Shown piece after piece: positions 54,034 to 62,073 of a stretch of DNA of 64,000 bases; the first letter of the stretch is position 1, and every line of letters starts with the position of its first letter. The translations under genes and the position numbers were made by a program. This stretch comes from Microbacterium sp. AB (GTDB taxonomy: Bacteria; Actinomycetota; Actinomycetes; Actinomycetales; Microbacteriaceae), in the NCBI RefSeq assembly GCF_032878875.1, contig NZ_CP118157.1, positions 1,612,001-1,676,000 of the forward strand, read 5' to 3'. The notes beneath the pieces were generated by a model. That model worked only from the letters and a program-made list of their open reading frames with translations. It did not search any database and was not told where the DNA came from.

Positions 54034-55212
54034 GTGCCTCAGCCCGCCGCTCACATCCCCGCCGTCCCCGAATCGGGCACCCGCCGCATCTACGAGCTCG
54101 CGCTCACGCTGGACGATCCGCTCATGCTCGTCGTGGGGGAGCCCGACGACGCCGTCCCGGAGCACGTCCGGGAGGCCGCGCGGGCGGCGTGGAGCCGGGA
54201 CGACACGGACTACGCCCCCAACGGGGGCATCCCGGCGCTCCGTCGCGCGATCGTCGAGAAGCTCGCGCGCGAGAACGGGTTCGAGGCCGACGTCGACCAG
54301 GTGTGGGTGACGGTCGGCGGGACGCAGGCCATCGCCCAGGCGCTGACGATCGCGCTCGGGGCCGGCGACGAGGTGCTCGTCCCCGACCCCGGCTACACGA
54401 CGTTCACGATGTATCCGCGGTCGATCGGGGCCGTCCCCGTCCCGTATCCGCTGCGCGCGGAGGACGGCTTCGTCCCCCGGCTCCCGCAGCTCGAACGGCT
54501 CGTCACCGAGCGCACGAGGGCGATCATCGTGAACTCGCCGTCGAATCCGCTCGGCGTCGTGTTCGACGAGGCGACGCTGGAGGAGCTCGTCGCGTTCGCC
54601 GCCCGTCACGATCTCTGGATCGTCAGCGACGAGGTGTACGAGCACTTCACCTGGTCCGGCCCCCACGTCTCGGTCGCCGCCGTGGCGGCCAGGACGGGCG
54701 ACCAGGAGCGCGTGCTCAGCGTCTTCTCGACGTCGAAGAGCCATGCCATGACCGGCGCGCGGGTCGGCTGGCTCGTCACGCCGCCGGGCTTCGGCGGCAC
54801 GATGCGCGCGCTGCAGGAGGCGACGATCGCCTGCGTCGCCACGCCCGACCAGCACGCGGCCGTCGCGGCGCTGACGGGCGGTGACGCGCACATCCGTGCC
54901 GCCCGCGACCGCTATCGCGCGCACATCGAGCTCGCCGCCGCGCTGCTGGACGCCCGGGGCTTCCGCTATCACCGTCCGGAGGGGGCGTTCTATCTGTGGA
55001 TCGACGTCTCGCACGCGTCGGAGGGCGACGTCGCGGGATGGGCGCAGCGGTTCCTGCTCGAAGCGCGCGTCGCCGTGGCTCCCGGCACCGCCTTCGGACG
55101 GGCCGGGGAAGGATGGATCCGGATCTGTCTCGCCGCCGCGCCCGAGGTCGTCCGCACGGCCATCGAGCGTCTCCCGTCTCCCCGGCACGAGCCGGCGGGC
55201 GCGAGAGAATAG
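54034..55212 (+). CDS. Fold-type I pyridoxal-phosphate aminotransferase
   Basis: A 392-residue class I/II aminotransferase. Motifs: [40 protein letters not shown] for phosphate binding, NSPSNPLG, the Asp in [11 protein letters not shown], and the PLP Lys in [15 protein letters not shown]. The C-terminal Arg is in EGWIRICLA. The specificity (aspartate, aromatic or other) cannot be told from sequence alone. It sits just downstream of an L,D-transpeptidase and near the B6 genes, but there is no proof of a shared role. Confidence 0.85.
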   Translation: MPQPAAHIPAVPESGTRRIYELALTLDDPLMLVVGEPDDAVPEHVREAARAAWSRDDTDYAPNGGIPALRRAIVEKLARENGFEADVDQVWVTVGGTQAIAQALTIALGAGDEVLVPDPGYTTFTMYPRSIGAVPVPYPLRAEDGFVPRLPQLERLVTERTRAIIVNSPSNPLGVVFDEATLEELVAFAARHDLWIVSDEVYEHFTWSGPHVSVAAVAARTGDQERVLSVFSTSKSHAMTGARVGWLVTPPGFGGTMRALQEATIACVATPDQHAAVAALTGGDAHIRAARDRYRAHIELAAALLDARGFRYHRPEGAFYLWIDVSHASEGDVAGWAQRFLLEARVAVAPGTAFGRAGEGWIRICLAAAPEVVRTAIERLPSPRHEPAGARE

Positions 55213-55271
55213 AATCGGAGGAGGCCTGCGCGTCGAGCGCGCGGTCTCGCAGTCAGACGAGCGGGAGTTTT

Positions 55272-56030
55272 ATGTCCGGGCATTCCAAGTGGGCCACGAC
55301 GAAGCACAAGAAGGCGGCCATCGACGCCAAGCGCGCGAAGTCGTGGGCCAAGCTCATCAAGAACATCGAGGTCGCGGCGAAGCTGGGCGGTCCCGACCTC
55401 CAGGGCAACCCGACTCTCTTCGACGCCGTCCTGAAGGCGAAGAAGACATCCGTCCCGAAGGACAACATCGACCGCGCGATCAAGCGCGGCGCCGGGATCG
55501 GCGGGGAGTCGGTCGAGTACTCGTCGATCATGTACGAGGGATACGCCCCCGGCGGCATCGCGGTGCTCATCGAGTGCCTCACCGACAACAAGAACCGTGC
55601 GGCCGCAGAGGTGCGCACCGCGATGACGCGCAACGGCGGCAACATGGCGGACCCCGGCAGCGTCGCGTACAACTTCGAGCGCAAGGGCGTCATCGTCGCC
55701 TCGGCGGAGGGCACGACGGAGGACGACGTGATGCTGGCCGCGCTCGAGGCGGGCGCGCAGGAGGTCGAGCCGCATCCCTCGGGGTTCGAGATCGTGACCG
55801 AGGCGAGCGACATGGTCGCCGTCCGCACGGCGCTCCAGGAGGCGGGCATCGAGTACGAGTCGGCCGACGCGGAGTTCGTGCCGAACCTCAGGGTCGAGGT
55901 GGACGCCGAGACCGCGCGCAAGGTCTTCCGCCTCATCGACGCGCTGGAGGACAGCGACGACGTGCAGAACGTCTTCACGAACATCGATCTCGCCCCGGAG
56001 GTGCTGGCCGAGCTCGAGGACGACGAGTAG
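55272..56030 (+). CDS. yebC: YebC/PmpR family protein
   Basis: A 252-residue protein of the YebC/TACO1 family: [23 protein letters not shown] at the start (shown in part), then [19 protein letters not shown] and the acidic [22 protein letters not shown] region. Members have been described as transcription regulators, and more recently as factors relieving ribosome stalling. In many actinobacteria ruvC-ruvA-ruvB follow; here the next gene is dinB after a strong terminator. Confidence 0.93.
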   Translation: MSGHSKWATTKHKKAAIDAKRAKSWAKLIKNIEVAAKLGGPDLQGNPTLFDAVLKAKKTSVPKDNIDRAIKRGAGIGGESVEYSSIMYEGYAPGGIAVLIECLTDNKNRAAAEVRTAMTRNGGNMADPGSVAYNFERKGVIVASAEGTTEDDVMLAALEAGAQEVEPHPSGFEIVTEASDMVAVRTALQEAGIEYESADAEFVPNLRVEVDAETARKVFRLIDALEDSDDVQNVFTNIDLAPEVLAELEDDE

Positions 56031-56052
56031 GCCGGACCCGGGAGAACGGCGG

Positions 56053-56081
56053 GAGGGCGGGGACGAGGAGTCCCCGCCCTC
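56053..56081 (+). terminator. Terminator after yebC
   Basis: A perfect 12-bp stem: GAGGGCGGGGAC (56053-56064) with its complement (56070-56081), loop GAGGA. Confidence 0.8.
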
Positions 56082-56115
56082 GCTGCGTCATGCGACGGAT
56101 GTCGGCGATGCGGGG

Positions 56116-56121
56116 GACAAT
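56116..56121 (+). promoter_or_regulatory. -10 element GACAAT of a leaderless dinB promoter
   Basis: GACAAT ends 6 nt before the ATG at 56128. The GGAGGG between them abuts the ATG, as in the PAC2 gene. No clear SOS (LexA) box of the GAAC-N4-GTTC type is visible upstream. Confidence 0.45.
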
Positions 56122-56127
56122 GGAGGG

Positions 56128-57390
56128 ATGGGGCGCGCGGATGGGACGGGTCGGCTCGTCTCCGCCGAGGGCGCGGACGACGCCGGCACGGGGATCCTCC
56201 ATGTCGACATGGACGCGTTCTACGCCGCGGTGGAGGTTCTCGACGACCCGACCCTGAAGGGCAAGCCGCTCATCATCGGCGCTCCGGACGGCCGCTCGGT
56301 GGTGTCGAGCGCGTCCTACGAGGCGCGCCGCTACGGGGTCCGGTCGGCGATGCCCGTGAGCCAGGCGATCCGCCTCTGTCCCCATGCGCTCATCGTCCCG
56401 CCGCATTCCGACCGCTATCGCACCGTGTCGCGGCAGGTGATGGAGATCTTCCGCAGCATCACCCCCCTCGTCGAGCAGCTGTCGATCGACGAGGCGTTCC
56501 TCGATGTGCGGGGGTCGCGCCGCCTCTGGGGCAGCCCGGCGGAGATCGCCCGCCTGATCCGGCGACGGGTGGCGGCGGAGACCGGGATCACCTGCAGCGT
56601 CGGCGTGGCGGCGACCAAGCACGTGGCGAAGATGGCGTCGACGATCTCGAAGCCCGACGGACTGCTCGTCGTGCCGGGTGCGCAGACGCTCGACTTCCTC
56701 GCGGCGCGTCCCGTCCGGGCGATGTGGGGCGTCGGACCGAAGGCCGCGGAGGTGCTGGAGGGACGCGGGATCCGGACGATCGGCGATCTGCGGGAGACTC
56801 CCGAGCACGTGCTCGCCCGCGCCGTCGGGCCTGCGGGGGCTGCGCGTCTCAGCGCCCTCTCCCGCGGCGAGGACGCCAGGGAGGTCGAGACCTCTCGCGC
56901 GGAGAAGAGCATCTCGCACGAGGAGACCTTCCACACCGACGTCGACGACCTCGACGTGCTGCGTGCCGAGCTGCTGCGGCTCGGCGATCGCGTCGCGGTG
57001 CGCCTGCGGCGCGGAGGACTGGAGGCGGGAGGCGTCGCGATCAAGGTGCGTTTCGCGGACTTCGCGACGATCACGCGCTCTCAGGCGCTCTCCGAGCCGA
57101 CGGCGTCAGGACAGCGCATCGGGGAGGGTGCGCGGGAGCTTCTGGCCGCCGTCGACCTGCGCCAGCCCGTGCGTCTCATCGGGGTCAGGGCCGAGCGGCT
57201 GCGTCCGGCGGGCTCGTCGGCGCTCGCGCTGTGGGACGAGGACGAGGACTGGAAGCGCCTGGAGGGGACTCTCGACGACGCCACCGCGCGCTTCGGCGAC
57301 GGCGTCGTGACGCGGGCGGCGTTCCTCGGCAGGGCCGAGCGCTTCCCGCAGGTGCCCGCGGCGCCCCGCCCGCCCGAGGATTCGGACTGA
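56128..57390 (+). CDS. dinB: DNA polymerase IV (Y family)
   Basis: A 420-residue translesion polymerase. Catalytic motifs: ILHVDMDAFYAAVE, SSASYEARRYGVRSAMP, and the acidic pair in VEQLSIDEAFLDVRG. The HhH thumb is GVGPKAAEVLEGRGI and the little finger follows, ending without an obvious canonical beta-clamp motif at the extreme C-terminus. It bypasses lesions with low fidelity. It occupies the place where ruvCAB would be expected after yebC. Confidence 0.92.
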   Translation: MGRADGTGRLVSAEGADDAGTGILHVDMDAFYAAVEVLDDPTLKGKPLIIGAPDGRSVVSSASYEARRYGVRSAMPVSQAIRLCPHALIVPPHSDRYRTVSRQVMEIFRSITPLVEQLSIDEAFLDVRGSRRLWGSPAEIARLIRRRVAAETGITCSVGVAATKHVAKMASTISKPDGLLVVPGAQTLDFLAARPVRAMWGVGPKAAEVLEGRGIRTIGDLRETPEHVLARAVGPAGAARLSALSRGEDAREVETSRAEKSISHEETFHTDVDDLDVLRAELLRLGDRVAVRLRRGGLEAGGVAIKVRFADFATITRSQALSEPTASGQRIGEGARELLAAVDLRQPVRLIGVRAERLRPAGSSALALWDEDEDWKRLEGTLDDATARFGDGVVTRAAFLGRAERFPQVPAAPRPPEDSD

Positions 57391-57409
57391 CAGGACGGCC
57401 CCGCCGCGG

Positions 57410-57415
57410 TAGCGT
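57410..57415 (+). promoter_or_regulatory. -10 element TAGCGT of a leaderless promoter (GerW-like gene)
   Basis: TAGCGT ends 6 nt before the ATG at 57422. Confidence 0.5.
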
Positions 57416-57421
57416 GGGGTC

Positions 57422-57742
57422 ATGCCCAACATCGCAGTCGAACTCGGCAAGGTCTCCGCAAGCCTCGGCGTCACCACGGCGTACGGCGAGCCGCAGGAGG
57501 TCGGCGGCGAGCAGTTCGTGCCCGTCGCCGCCACCTGGACCGGCTTCGGCGGGGGATCGGATGACGCGGGCAACGGCGGTGGCGGCGGCGGTGGCTTCTC
57601 AGCCCCCATCGGCGCCTATGTGCGTCGCGACGGCCAGCTGCGCTTCGAGCCGAACGTGATCGCGCTCCTCGCGGTCGGCGTGCCGTTCGTGTGCGTGGCC
57701 GGCCGTGCGCTGACCAAGCTCGTCCGTGCCCTCAAGAAGTAG
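57422..57742 (+). CDS. GerW/YtfJ-like protein with C-terminal membrane segment
   Basis: A 106-residue protein resembling the GerW (YtfJ) family: TAYGEPQEVGGEQFVPVA, a Gly-rich loop (GNGGGGGGGFSAP), then PIGAYVRRDGQLRFEPN. In Bacillus this family is a spore protein; here the organism is not a spore former. The C-terminus has a hydrophobic stretch (VIALLAVGVPFVCVAG) and a basic tail, suggesting membrane attachment. Function unknown. It overlaps the following P-loop gene by 17 nt. Confidence 0.6.
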   Translation: MPNIAVELGKVSASLGVTTAYGEPQEVGGEQFVPVAATWTGFGGGSDDAGNGGGGGGGFSAPIGAYVRRDGQLRFEPNVIALLAVGVPFVCVAGRALTKLVRALKK

Positions 57743-58310
57743 CACGTCCGCTTCGAGGACGGTCTCGTTCGAGGCCGCCGTCCGCGACGTCGTCGCCCTG
57801 GTCGCGGAGCGCGCGGCGGATCGTCTCGTCATCGACGGGCGCAGCGGGGCGGGGAAGACGACGCTCGCGCGCCGGGTCGCGGCGGAGTGGCCGTCGACGG
57901 GTGCGCCGCAGGTCGTGTCGCTCGATGAGCTCTACCCCGGCTGGGGCGGCCTGCGGGAGGGCGGGGCGCTCGCCCGCGCTCTGGTCCTGGAGCCCCACCA
58001 TCGCGGTGAGGCCGGGGCGTACCGCCGTTTCGACTGGGCGCGGGGCACCTTCGCCGGACCGCTCGTGGTGGTCGACCCCTCCCTCCCTCTCGTCGTGGAG
58101 GGGTGCGGGGCTCTTGCCGAGACCGTCGCGGAGCTGGCCGACGCCTCGCTGTGGATGGACGGTCCCGAGGCGCAGCGCCGCCGCCGCGCCCTCGTCAGGG
58201 ACGGCGGCGGATTCGAGCGCCACTGGTCGATGTGGGCCGATCAGGAGGACGCGCACATCGCGCGAGAGCGCCCCGACCGTCTCGCGCAGCTCGCCCTCAG
58301 CGTGATCTGA
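57726..58310 (+). CDS. P-loop nucleoside/uridine-kinase-like protein
   Basis: A 194-residue P-loop NTPase. Walker A is IDGRSGAGKTTLARRVA near residues 37-53. It also has a VVSLDELYPGWGGL substrate loop, the DWARGTFAGP region, a strand LPLVVEGCGAL, and a Arg-rich lid (EAQRRRRALVRDGG), all as in uridine-kinase-like small-molecule kinases. The exact substrate is unknown. The GTG at 57726 lies inside the previous gene; no better downstream start precedes the P-loop. It converges with DUF2017. Confidence 0.7.
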   Translation: MPSRSSTSASRTVSFEAAVRDVVALVAERAADRLVIDGRSGAGKTTLARRVAAEWPSTGAPQVVSLDELYPGWGGLREGGALARALVLEPHHRGEAGAYRRFDWARGTFAGPLVVVDPSLPLVVEGCGALAETVAELADASLWMDGPEAQRRRRALVRDGGGFERHWSMWADQEDAHIARERPDRLAQLALSVI

Positions 58311-58316
58311 GGGCGC

Positions 58317-58793
58317 TCATCCCTCGTCGGCGGCCTGGACGAGCCCGTCGAGGCGGTAGCCGAGCCAGTCGTAGAGCGCGAAGCGCGGATCCTCCTCGTC
58401 ATGGTCCTCCGCCGTCTCGATGCCGAGCCTGCTGGCGAGGACGAGGCGCACCGCGGCGAGCGTCCGCAGCCATGCGTCGAGCGCGTCTCCCTCGATCGGG
58501 ACGTCGACGGGCGACAGCGCCTCCTCGAGTCGGGCCTCCTCGACGGTGTCGAGATCCCGCAGCACGGTCGCCGCGTCGTGCCACCGGCGTCCGAGCAGAT
58601 CGCCGCGCGTGAGATCGCGGAACTCGCGCGCCGCATCGGCATCGTCGGGATACGCGTCCGGCGCGAGCCGGTCGAGCGCGGGGTCGGGCTCGCTCTGCGT
58701 CGCTTCGACGAGCGACGAGAACTGCTGGACGAGGGCGCGCAGGTGCGCGGCCTCGATGCGCGTCAGCGTGAGGATCACGAGCCGTCCGGTCAT
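58317..58793 (-). CDS. DUF2017 family protein
   Basis: A 158-residue helical, acidic protein with the DUF2017 pattern LTRIEAAHLRALVQQF, DPALDRLAPDAYPDD and REFRDLTRGDLLGRR. Actinobacterial and of unknown function, it consistently follows clpS. Third gene of the zincin-clpS-DUF2017 operon, 13 bp after clpS. Confidence 0.88.
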   Translation of the reverse strand: MTGRLVILTLTRIEAAHLRALVQQFSSLVEATQSEPDPALDRLAPDAYPDDADAAREFRDLTRGDLLGRRWHDAATVLRDLDTVEEARLEEALSPVDVPIEGDALDAWLRTLAAVRLVLASRLGIETAEDHDEEDPRFALYDWLGYRLDGLVQAADEG

Positions 58794-58806
58794 GTCGCTG
58801 CGATCC

Positions 58807-59118
58807 TCACATCGGGGCCTTTCTCACGGTGGCCCACAGGCCGTAGTCGTGCATCGCCTGGGCATGCAGCTCCATCTGCTCGCGTGCGCCCTCCGCGACC
58901 ACGGCGTGTCCGTCGTGATGGACCGACAGCATCAGCCGCGTCGCGCGGTCCTCGTCATAGCCGAAGTACGTGCGGAAGACGCGGACGACGTAGCTCATGA
59001 GGTTCACGGGGTCGTCCCACACGACGGTCTGCCAGGGGACGTCCGCGGCCGGGGCCACGATCTCGTCGACCTCCTCGGCGACCTCGGGCGACGCGAAGGC
59101 CGTCAGCGCGGCGCTCAT
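58807..59118 (-). CDS. clpS: ATP-dependent Clp protease adaptor ClpS
   Basis: A 103-residue N-end-rule adaptor that hands substrates to the ClpA/ClpC unfoldase. The substrate-pocket motif is VVWDDPVNLMSYVVRVF, with a conserved LMLSVHHDGHAVV. The ATG at 59118 overlaps the zincin stop as ATGA and follows its C-terminus. The N-terminal ~27 residues are the usual flexible arm. Confidence 0.93.
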   Translation of the reverse strand: MSAALTAFASPEVAEEVDEIVAPAADVPWQTVVWDDPVNLMSYVVRVFRTYFGYDEDRATRLMLSVHHDGHAVVAEGAREQMELHAQAMHDYGLWATVRKAPM

Positions 59119-59462
59119 GCCCAGCCCAGCTCGTGGAGTCGGTCGTCGTCGATGCCGTAGAAGTGAGCGATCTCGTGGACGAGGGTCGTGTGCACCTCGT
59201 CGCGCAGCTGGGCCTCGTCCGCGCACCGCGCGAGATGGGGCTCGCGGTAGACGACGATCCGGTCCGGGAGCTCGCCCATCCCGTAGCGCTCGCGTTCGGT
59301 GAGCGCGAGCCCGTCGTACAGACCCAGAAGGCCGAGGGTGCCGTCCTCCGGGCGGCCCTCCACGACGAAGACGACGTTGTCGAGGCCCTCGACCATCTCG
59401 TCGGGGAGCTGATCGAGCTCGTCCACGACGAGCGCCTCGAAGACCTCGGCATCCATGTGCAT
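59115..59462 (-). CDS. Small metallopeptidase (zincin-like, HExxH)
   Basis: A ~115-residue protein of the minimal zincin family conserved in actinobacteria beside clpS. The zinc site is TTLVHEIAHFYGIDDDRLHELGW (in part), HExxH with a downstream Asp/Glu. The N-terminal DELDQLPDEMVEGLDNVVFVVE is typical. The second of three clustered ATGs (59462) is best spaced after GGAGG; 59465 and 59456 are alternatives. Proteolytic activity has not been shown for most members. First gene of the operon. Confidence 0.85.
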   Translation of the reverse strand: MHMDAEVFEALVVDELDQLPDEMVEGLDNVVFVVEGRPEDGTLGLLGLYDGLALTERERYGMGELPDRIVVYREPHLARCADEAQLRDEVHTTLVHEIAHFYGIDDDRLHELGWA

Positions 59463-59506
59463 CATCGGCCTCCGATCCTATCGGCGGCTCGGCTCGGAAG
59501 ACGGAG

Positions 59507-59538
59507 GAAGCTCCTCACCCGCGGGGATGAGGAGCTTC
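59507..59538 (-). terminator. Terminator of tRNA-His
   Basis: GAAGCTCCTCA (59507-59517) pairs with TGAGGAGCTTC (59528-59538), a 10-nt loop, immediately beyond the tRNA-His 3' end. Confidence 0.75.
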
Positions 59539-59544
59539 TTCCCA

Positions 59545-59621
59545 TGGGGTGGCTAACCGGGCTTGAACCGGCGACCTCCTGGACCACAACCAGGCGCTCT
59601 ACCGACTGAGCTATAGCCACC
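59545..59621 (-). tRNA. tRNA-His (anticodon GTG)
   Basis: Acceptor GTGGCTA/TAGCCAC with an encoded extra G at the -1 position (59621), the hallmark of tRNA-His. Anticodon stem CCTGG/CCAGG with loop TTGTGGT, T-arm CCGGTTCAAGCCCGG, discriminator C and encoded CCA (59547-59545). Confidence 0.97.
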
Positions 59622-59659
59622 ATGGTGTCCCGAACGCTCGGGGCAACTTCACTATTCTG

Positions 59660-60286
59660 TCACACGTTCTGCCCGAATGACGAAACGACCGAGGTCGCGA
59701 TGTCGCGTGCCTCCTCCGAGGCCGGGCCGGGCTCGGGGACGAAGACGGCGCGACGATAGTAGGCGAGCTCGCGGATCGATTCGAGGATGTCGGCGAGCGC
59801 GCGGTGTCCGCCGTCCTTGCCGGGAGCCTGGAAGTAGGCGCGGGGATACCAGCGGCGGGAGAGCTCCTTCACGCTCGACACGTCGACGTTGCGGTAGTGC
59901 AGATGTCCGTCCACGCGAGGCATGTACGTCGCGAGGAACATGCGGTCGGTGCCGATCGTGTTGCCCGCCAGGGGAGCCTTGCGCTCCTGCGGAACGAAGC
60001 GGCGGATGTACTCGAGCGACCGGCGCTCGGCCTCCTCGAGGCTCACCCCCTCGGGGATCTCGTCGAGGAGTCCGGATGCGCGATGCATCGACGTCACGAA
60101 CTCGCCCATGTGGTCGAGGGCCTTCTGCGACGGCTTGATCACGAGCTGGAGGCCGGGATCGAGGACGCGGAGGTCGAAGTCGGTCACGACGATCGCGATC
60201 TCGACGAGCTCGTCGACCGCGACGTCGAGGCCGGTCATCTCGCAGTCGATCCAGACGAGTCGGTCGTTCTCAGAGGCGTTCACCAT
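59660..60286 (-). CDS. orn: Oligoribonuclease
   Basis: A 208-residue DEDDh exonuclease that degrades 2-5-nt RNAs (nanoRNAs, pGpG). Motifs: LVWIDCEMTGLD (Asp/Glu), GNTIGTDRMFLATYMP (Asp), YRNVDVSSVKEL, and GGHRALADILESI with the catalytic His and Asp. ATG 60286. It sits between tRNA-Arg and tRNA-His, all on the minus strand. Confidence 0.95.
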   Translation of the reverse strand: MVNASENDRLVWIDCEMTGLDVAVDELVEIAIVVTDFDLRVLDPGLQLVIKPSQKALDHMGEFVTSMHRASGLLDEIPEGVSLEEAERRSLEYIRRFVPQERKAPLAGNTIGTDRMFLATYMPRVDGHLHYRNVDVSSVKELSRRWYPRAYFQAPGKDGGHRALADILESIRELAYYRRAVFVPEPGPASEEARDIATSVVSSFGQNV

Positions 60287-60324
60287 CCCGCCAGCCTATC
60301 GACGGGCGGGGACAGTGCGCTGCA

Positions 60325-60399
60325 TGGTCCCCCAGGCACGATTCGAACGTGCGACCTGCGAATTAGAAGTTCGTTGCTCTTCCGCTGAGCTACTGAGGG
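60325..60399 (-). tRNA. tRNA-Arg (anticodon TCT)
   Basis: Acceptor CCCTCAG/CTGGGGG, D-arm GCTCAGCGGAAGAGC, anticodon loop CTTCTAA giving TCT (reads AGA), T-arm CACGTTCGAATCGTG, encoded CCA (60327-60325). The top anticodon-stem pair looks mismatched. The upstream CDS ends inside its first bases. Confidence 0.93.
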
Positions 60400-60776
60400 T
60401 CGCATTCAAGGGTAGCGCGTGCGCCGCCGCCGCTCGGCTCGGCGATGTCCTTCCGTGCTGCTCGGCGTTCTCGCGCACAGGCGTTGCGACGGTTTCTGCA
60501 CGGCTCGCAGGTGCAGCCTCTCCTCCCCTTGCTGCCTCCTCCGGGCGGCACCGTCCGGTCCGTAGGCGTGCTGACGGCGGGTGCGGGGACCTGATCGCCG
60601 CGCCCCGCGAGATGCTTCCGGAACCCGCCTCGCTCGGCGCCTCGACGCCGATGGCGGTTGTCGTTCTCGTCGCAGTCGACGCAGGGGTGTTCGCGGAGAC
60701 GGGCCAGCACGCGCTCGAAATTCCTGTGACGATGGCGGGCCTGGAGCTCCCGGGCGCGCTCGGGGCTGACAGACAT
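60390..60776 (-). CDS. Small Cys-rich basic protein, unrecognised family
   Basis: A 128-residue protein. The ATG at 60776 has a strong AGGAGG 8 nt upstream, so translation is likely. Residues 1-36 are helical and charged, ending in HPCVDCDEND, which resembles the first Cys pair of HNH-type zinc proteins; the expected following VLEFDH segment is absent. Residues ~85-108 (GRRGCTCEPCRNRRNACARER) hold four more cysteines, like short zinc modules in actinobacterial proteins. It could be a nucleic-acid-binding protein or a decayed HNH gene. Its TAG stop lies within the 5' end of tRNA-Arg, a 10-bp same-strand overlap. Confidence 0.5.
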   Translation of the reverse strand: MSVSPERARELQARHRHRNFERVLARLREHPCVDCDENDNRHRRRGAERGGFRKHLAGRGDQVPAPAVSTPTDRTVPPGGGSKGRRGCTCEPCRNRRNACARERRAARKDIAEPSGGGARATLECDPQ

Positions 60777-60967
60777 GATCAGGGCCTCCTGCGACGCGTG
60801 GTCTCCGAGGTCAGGAGGGTCGGCACGGTGTACATGACTCGACGCGACGGCCGGCCCCCGACATCCGCGCCCGGCGCCGATCCGCCGAGCGTGTGGTCAA
60901 GGGGTGGCGGCCGCGCGCGTCTGGACGTAGCGTCTCCATCGGGGGAGCGAAGCGGAAGGAGTCGAAG

Positions 60968-61177
60968 ATGACGACGACGCAGGCACGCAGGCTCTGGGTC
61001 GCGCACGGCGCGGTCGGCGCAGTCGGGTCGATCAGGGAGCACGACGGCGAGTTCGAGGTGCGGATGGTCGGAGCGGATGCGCCGGTCGGCCGCTATCCCG
61101 AGCTGGAGATCGCGAAACGGGCACTGCAGGCGCATCTGAAGCCGGGAGCGGAACGGCCGGAGTTCCGGCGCCACTGA
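60968..61177 (+). CDS. Small protein of unknown function (69 residues)
   Basis: The ATG at 60968 has AAGGAG 6 nt upstream. The protein MTTTQARRLWVAHGAVGAVG... is a short alpha/beta domain with LW at residues 8-9, a GSIREHDGEFEVRMVG strand pair and an AKRALQAHL helix. It resembles the 88-residue protein at 63529-63795 in layout (LW, G-x-I/L-R, a Val-Arg strand, then GxY/F and an Ala-x3-L helix). Function unknown. It converges with yczE, 4 bp away. Confidence 0.65.
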   Translation: MTTTQARRLWVAHGAVGAVGSIREHDGEFEVRMVGADAPVGRYPELEIAKRALQAHLKPGAERPEFRRH

Positions 61178-61181
61178 GGCG

Positions 61182-61841
61182 TCACGGCGACACGCGGGGG
61201 CCCGACGACGGCATGCGGCCGGCGGCGGGCTTCGTGGAGCGCCGTCGCCGCGGTGCGAGGAGGCGCAGGGTGATGTCCACGCACGGCCCGATGCCGACGG
61301 CGAAGACGACGGTCCCGACGCCGACGGTTCCGCCGAGCAGCCACCCGAGCGCGAGCACGGCGGTCTCGACCGTCGCGCGGGCGCGCCACATGGGCCATCC
61401 GAGCCGCCGGTGCAGTCCGGTCATGAGCCCGTCGCGCGGACCGGGCCCGAGCTCCGCGCCGATGTAGACGCCGGATCCCACGGCGACGAGGAGGATCCCG
61501 CCGACGAGCGCGAGGATGCGCAGGCTCGGATGCTCGACCGACGGCAGCAGATCGAGAACGAGCTGCATGCTCGTGCCCACGAGCAGGACGTTCAGCACCG
61601 TGCCGGCGCCGGGGCGCTGCCGCAGCGGGATCCACGCGAGCAGGACGAGGGCGCCGATGATGTTCGTGACCCATCCGGTCGCCACGCCGGTCCGGAGCGA
61701 CGCGCCCTCGGCGAGGACGGTCCAGGGGTCGACGCCCAGCCCGGCGGCGACGGCGAGCGCGCAGCCGGCGCCGTAGAGCGGCAGGCCGATGAGGAGCCGC
61801 GCCACGCGGAATCCCACGGAGCGGCCGTCGAAGGCGCTCAC
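61182..61841 (-). CDS. YczE-type multi-pass membrane protein
   Basis: A 219-residue membrane protein with about five hydrophobic segments (near residues 10-30, 45-65, 70-90, 95-118, 150-172 in outline). YczE/YitT-group marks are LPLYGAGCALAVAAGLGVDPWTVL, TGWVTNIIGALVLLAWIPL and YIGAELGPGPRDGLMTGLHRR. The substrate is unknown. The GTG at 61841 overlaps the stop of a 57-codon gene (GTGA). YczE proteins are known to be divergently linked to a MocR subgroup (YczR), exactly the arrangement here. Confidence 0.8.
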   Translation of the reverse strand: MSAFDGRSVGFRVARLLIGLPLYGAGCALAVAAGLGVDPWTVLAEGASLRTGVATGWVTNIIGALVLLAWIPLRQRPGAGTVLNVLLVGTSMQLVLDLLPSVEHPSLRILALVGGILLVAVGSGVYIGAELGPGPRDGLMTGLHRRLGWPMWRARATVETAVLALGWLLGGTVGVGTVVFAVGIGPCVDITLRLLAPRRRRSTKPAAGRMPSSGPRVSP

Positions 61842-62011
61842 GGAGCAGTCCAATCGTCCCCGACGGAACTCGTCGGGCTCCGGTCGGGGATGCGCGAGCG
61901 GTCGGTCGCCAGCGGCCGGTAGCCATCTCTGAACGTGCAGATGATCGCGGAGACGGCGGCGACGGCGGCGAGAGCGGCCAGGGCGGTCAGAACGAGGGAC
62001 GGAGGGAGCAT
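61838..62011 (-). CDS. 57-residue single-pass membrane protein coupled to yczE
   Basis: ATG 62011 to TGA 61838. The product starts MLPPSLVLTALAALAAVAAV, continues SAIICTFRDGY and ends GDDWTAP: one membrane helix (residues ~4-26) and a polar cytoplasmic tail. Codon use is strongly GC3-biased like neighbouring genes, and its stop overlaps the yczE GTG by 4 nt, which argues that it is real. I do not recognise a named family. It is the first gene of the operon divergent from the MocR regulator and may be a small partner subunit of YczE. Confidence 0.65.
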   Translation of the reverse strand: MLPPSLVLTALAALAAVAAVSAIICTFRDGYRPLATDRSRIPDRSPTSSVGDDWTAP

Positions 62012-62030
62012 GAGCCCATCGCACAGGTAA

Positions 62031-62055
62031 ATTGGATATGGCTCAAGATGCCAAT
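62031..62055. promoter_or_regulatory. Inverted repeat between mocR and the yczE operon
   Basis: ATTGG (62031-62035) and CCAAT (62051-62055) with 15 bp between, in the 62-bp gap between divergent starts. It overlaps the -10 region of the regulator gene (TACCGT 62061-62066, 7 nt before ATG 62074) and a minus-strand TTGGCA/17/TTTACC promoter-like pair. A plausible MocR binding site controlling both directions. Confidence 0.4.
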
Positions 62056-62073
62056 CCTGTTACCGTGGTCTGC

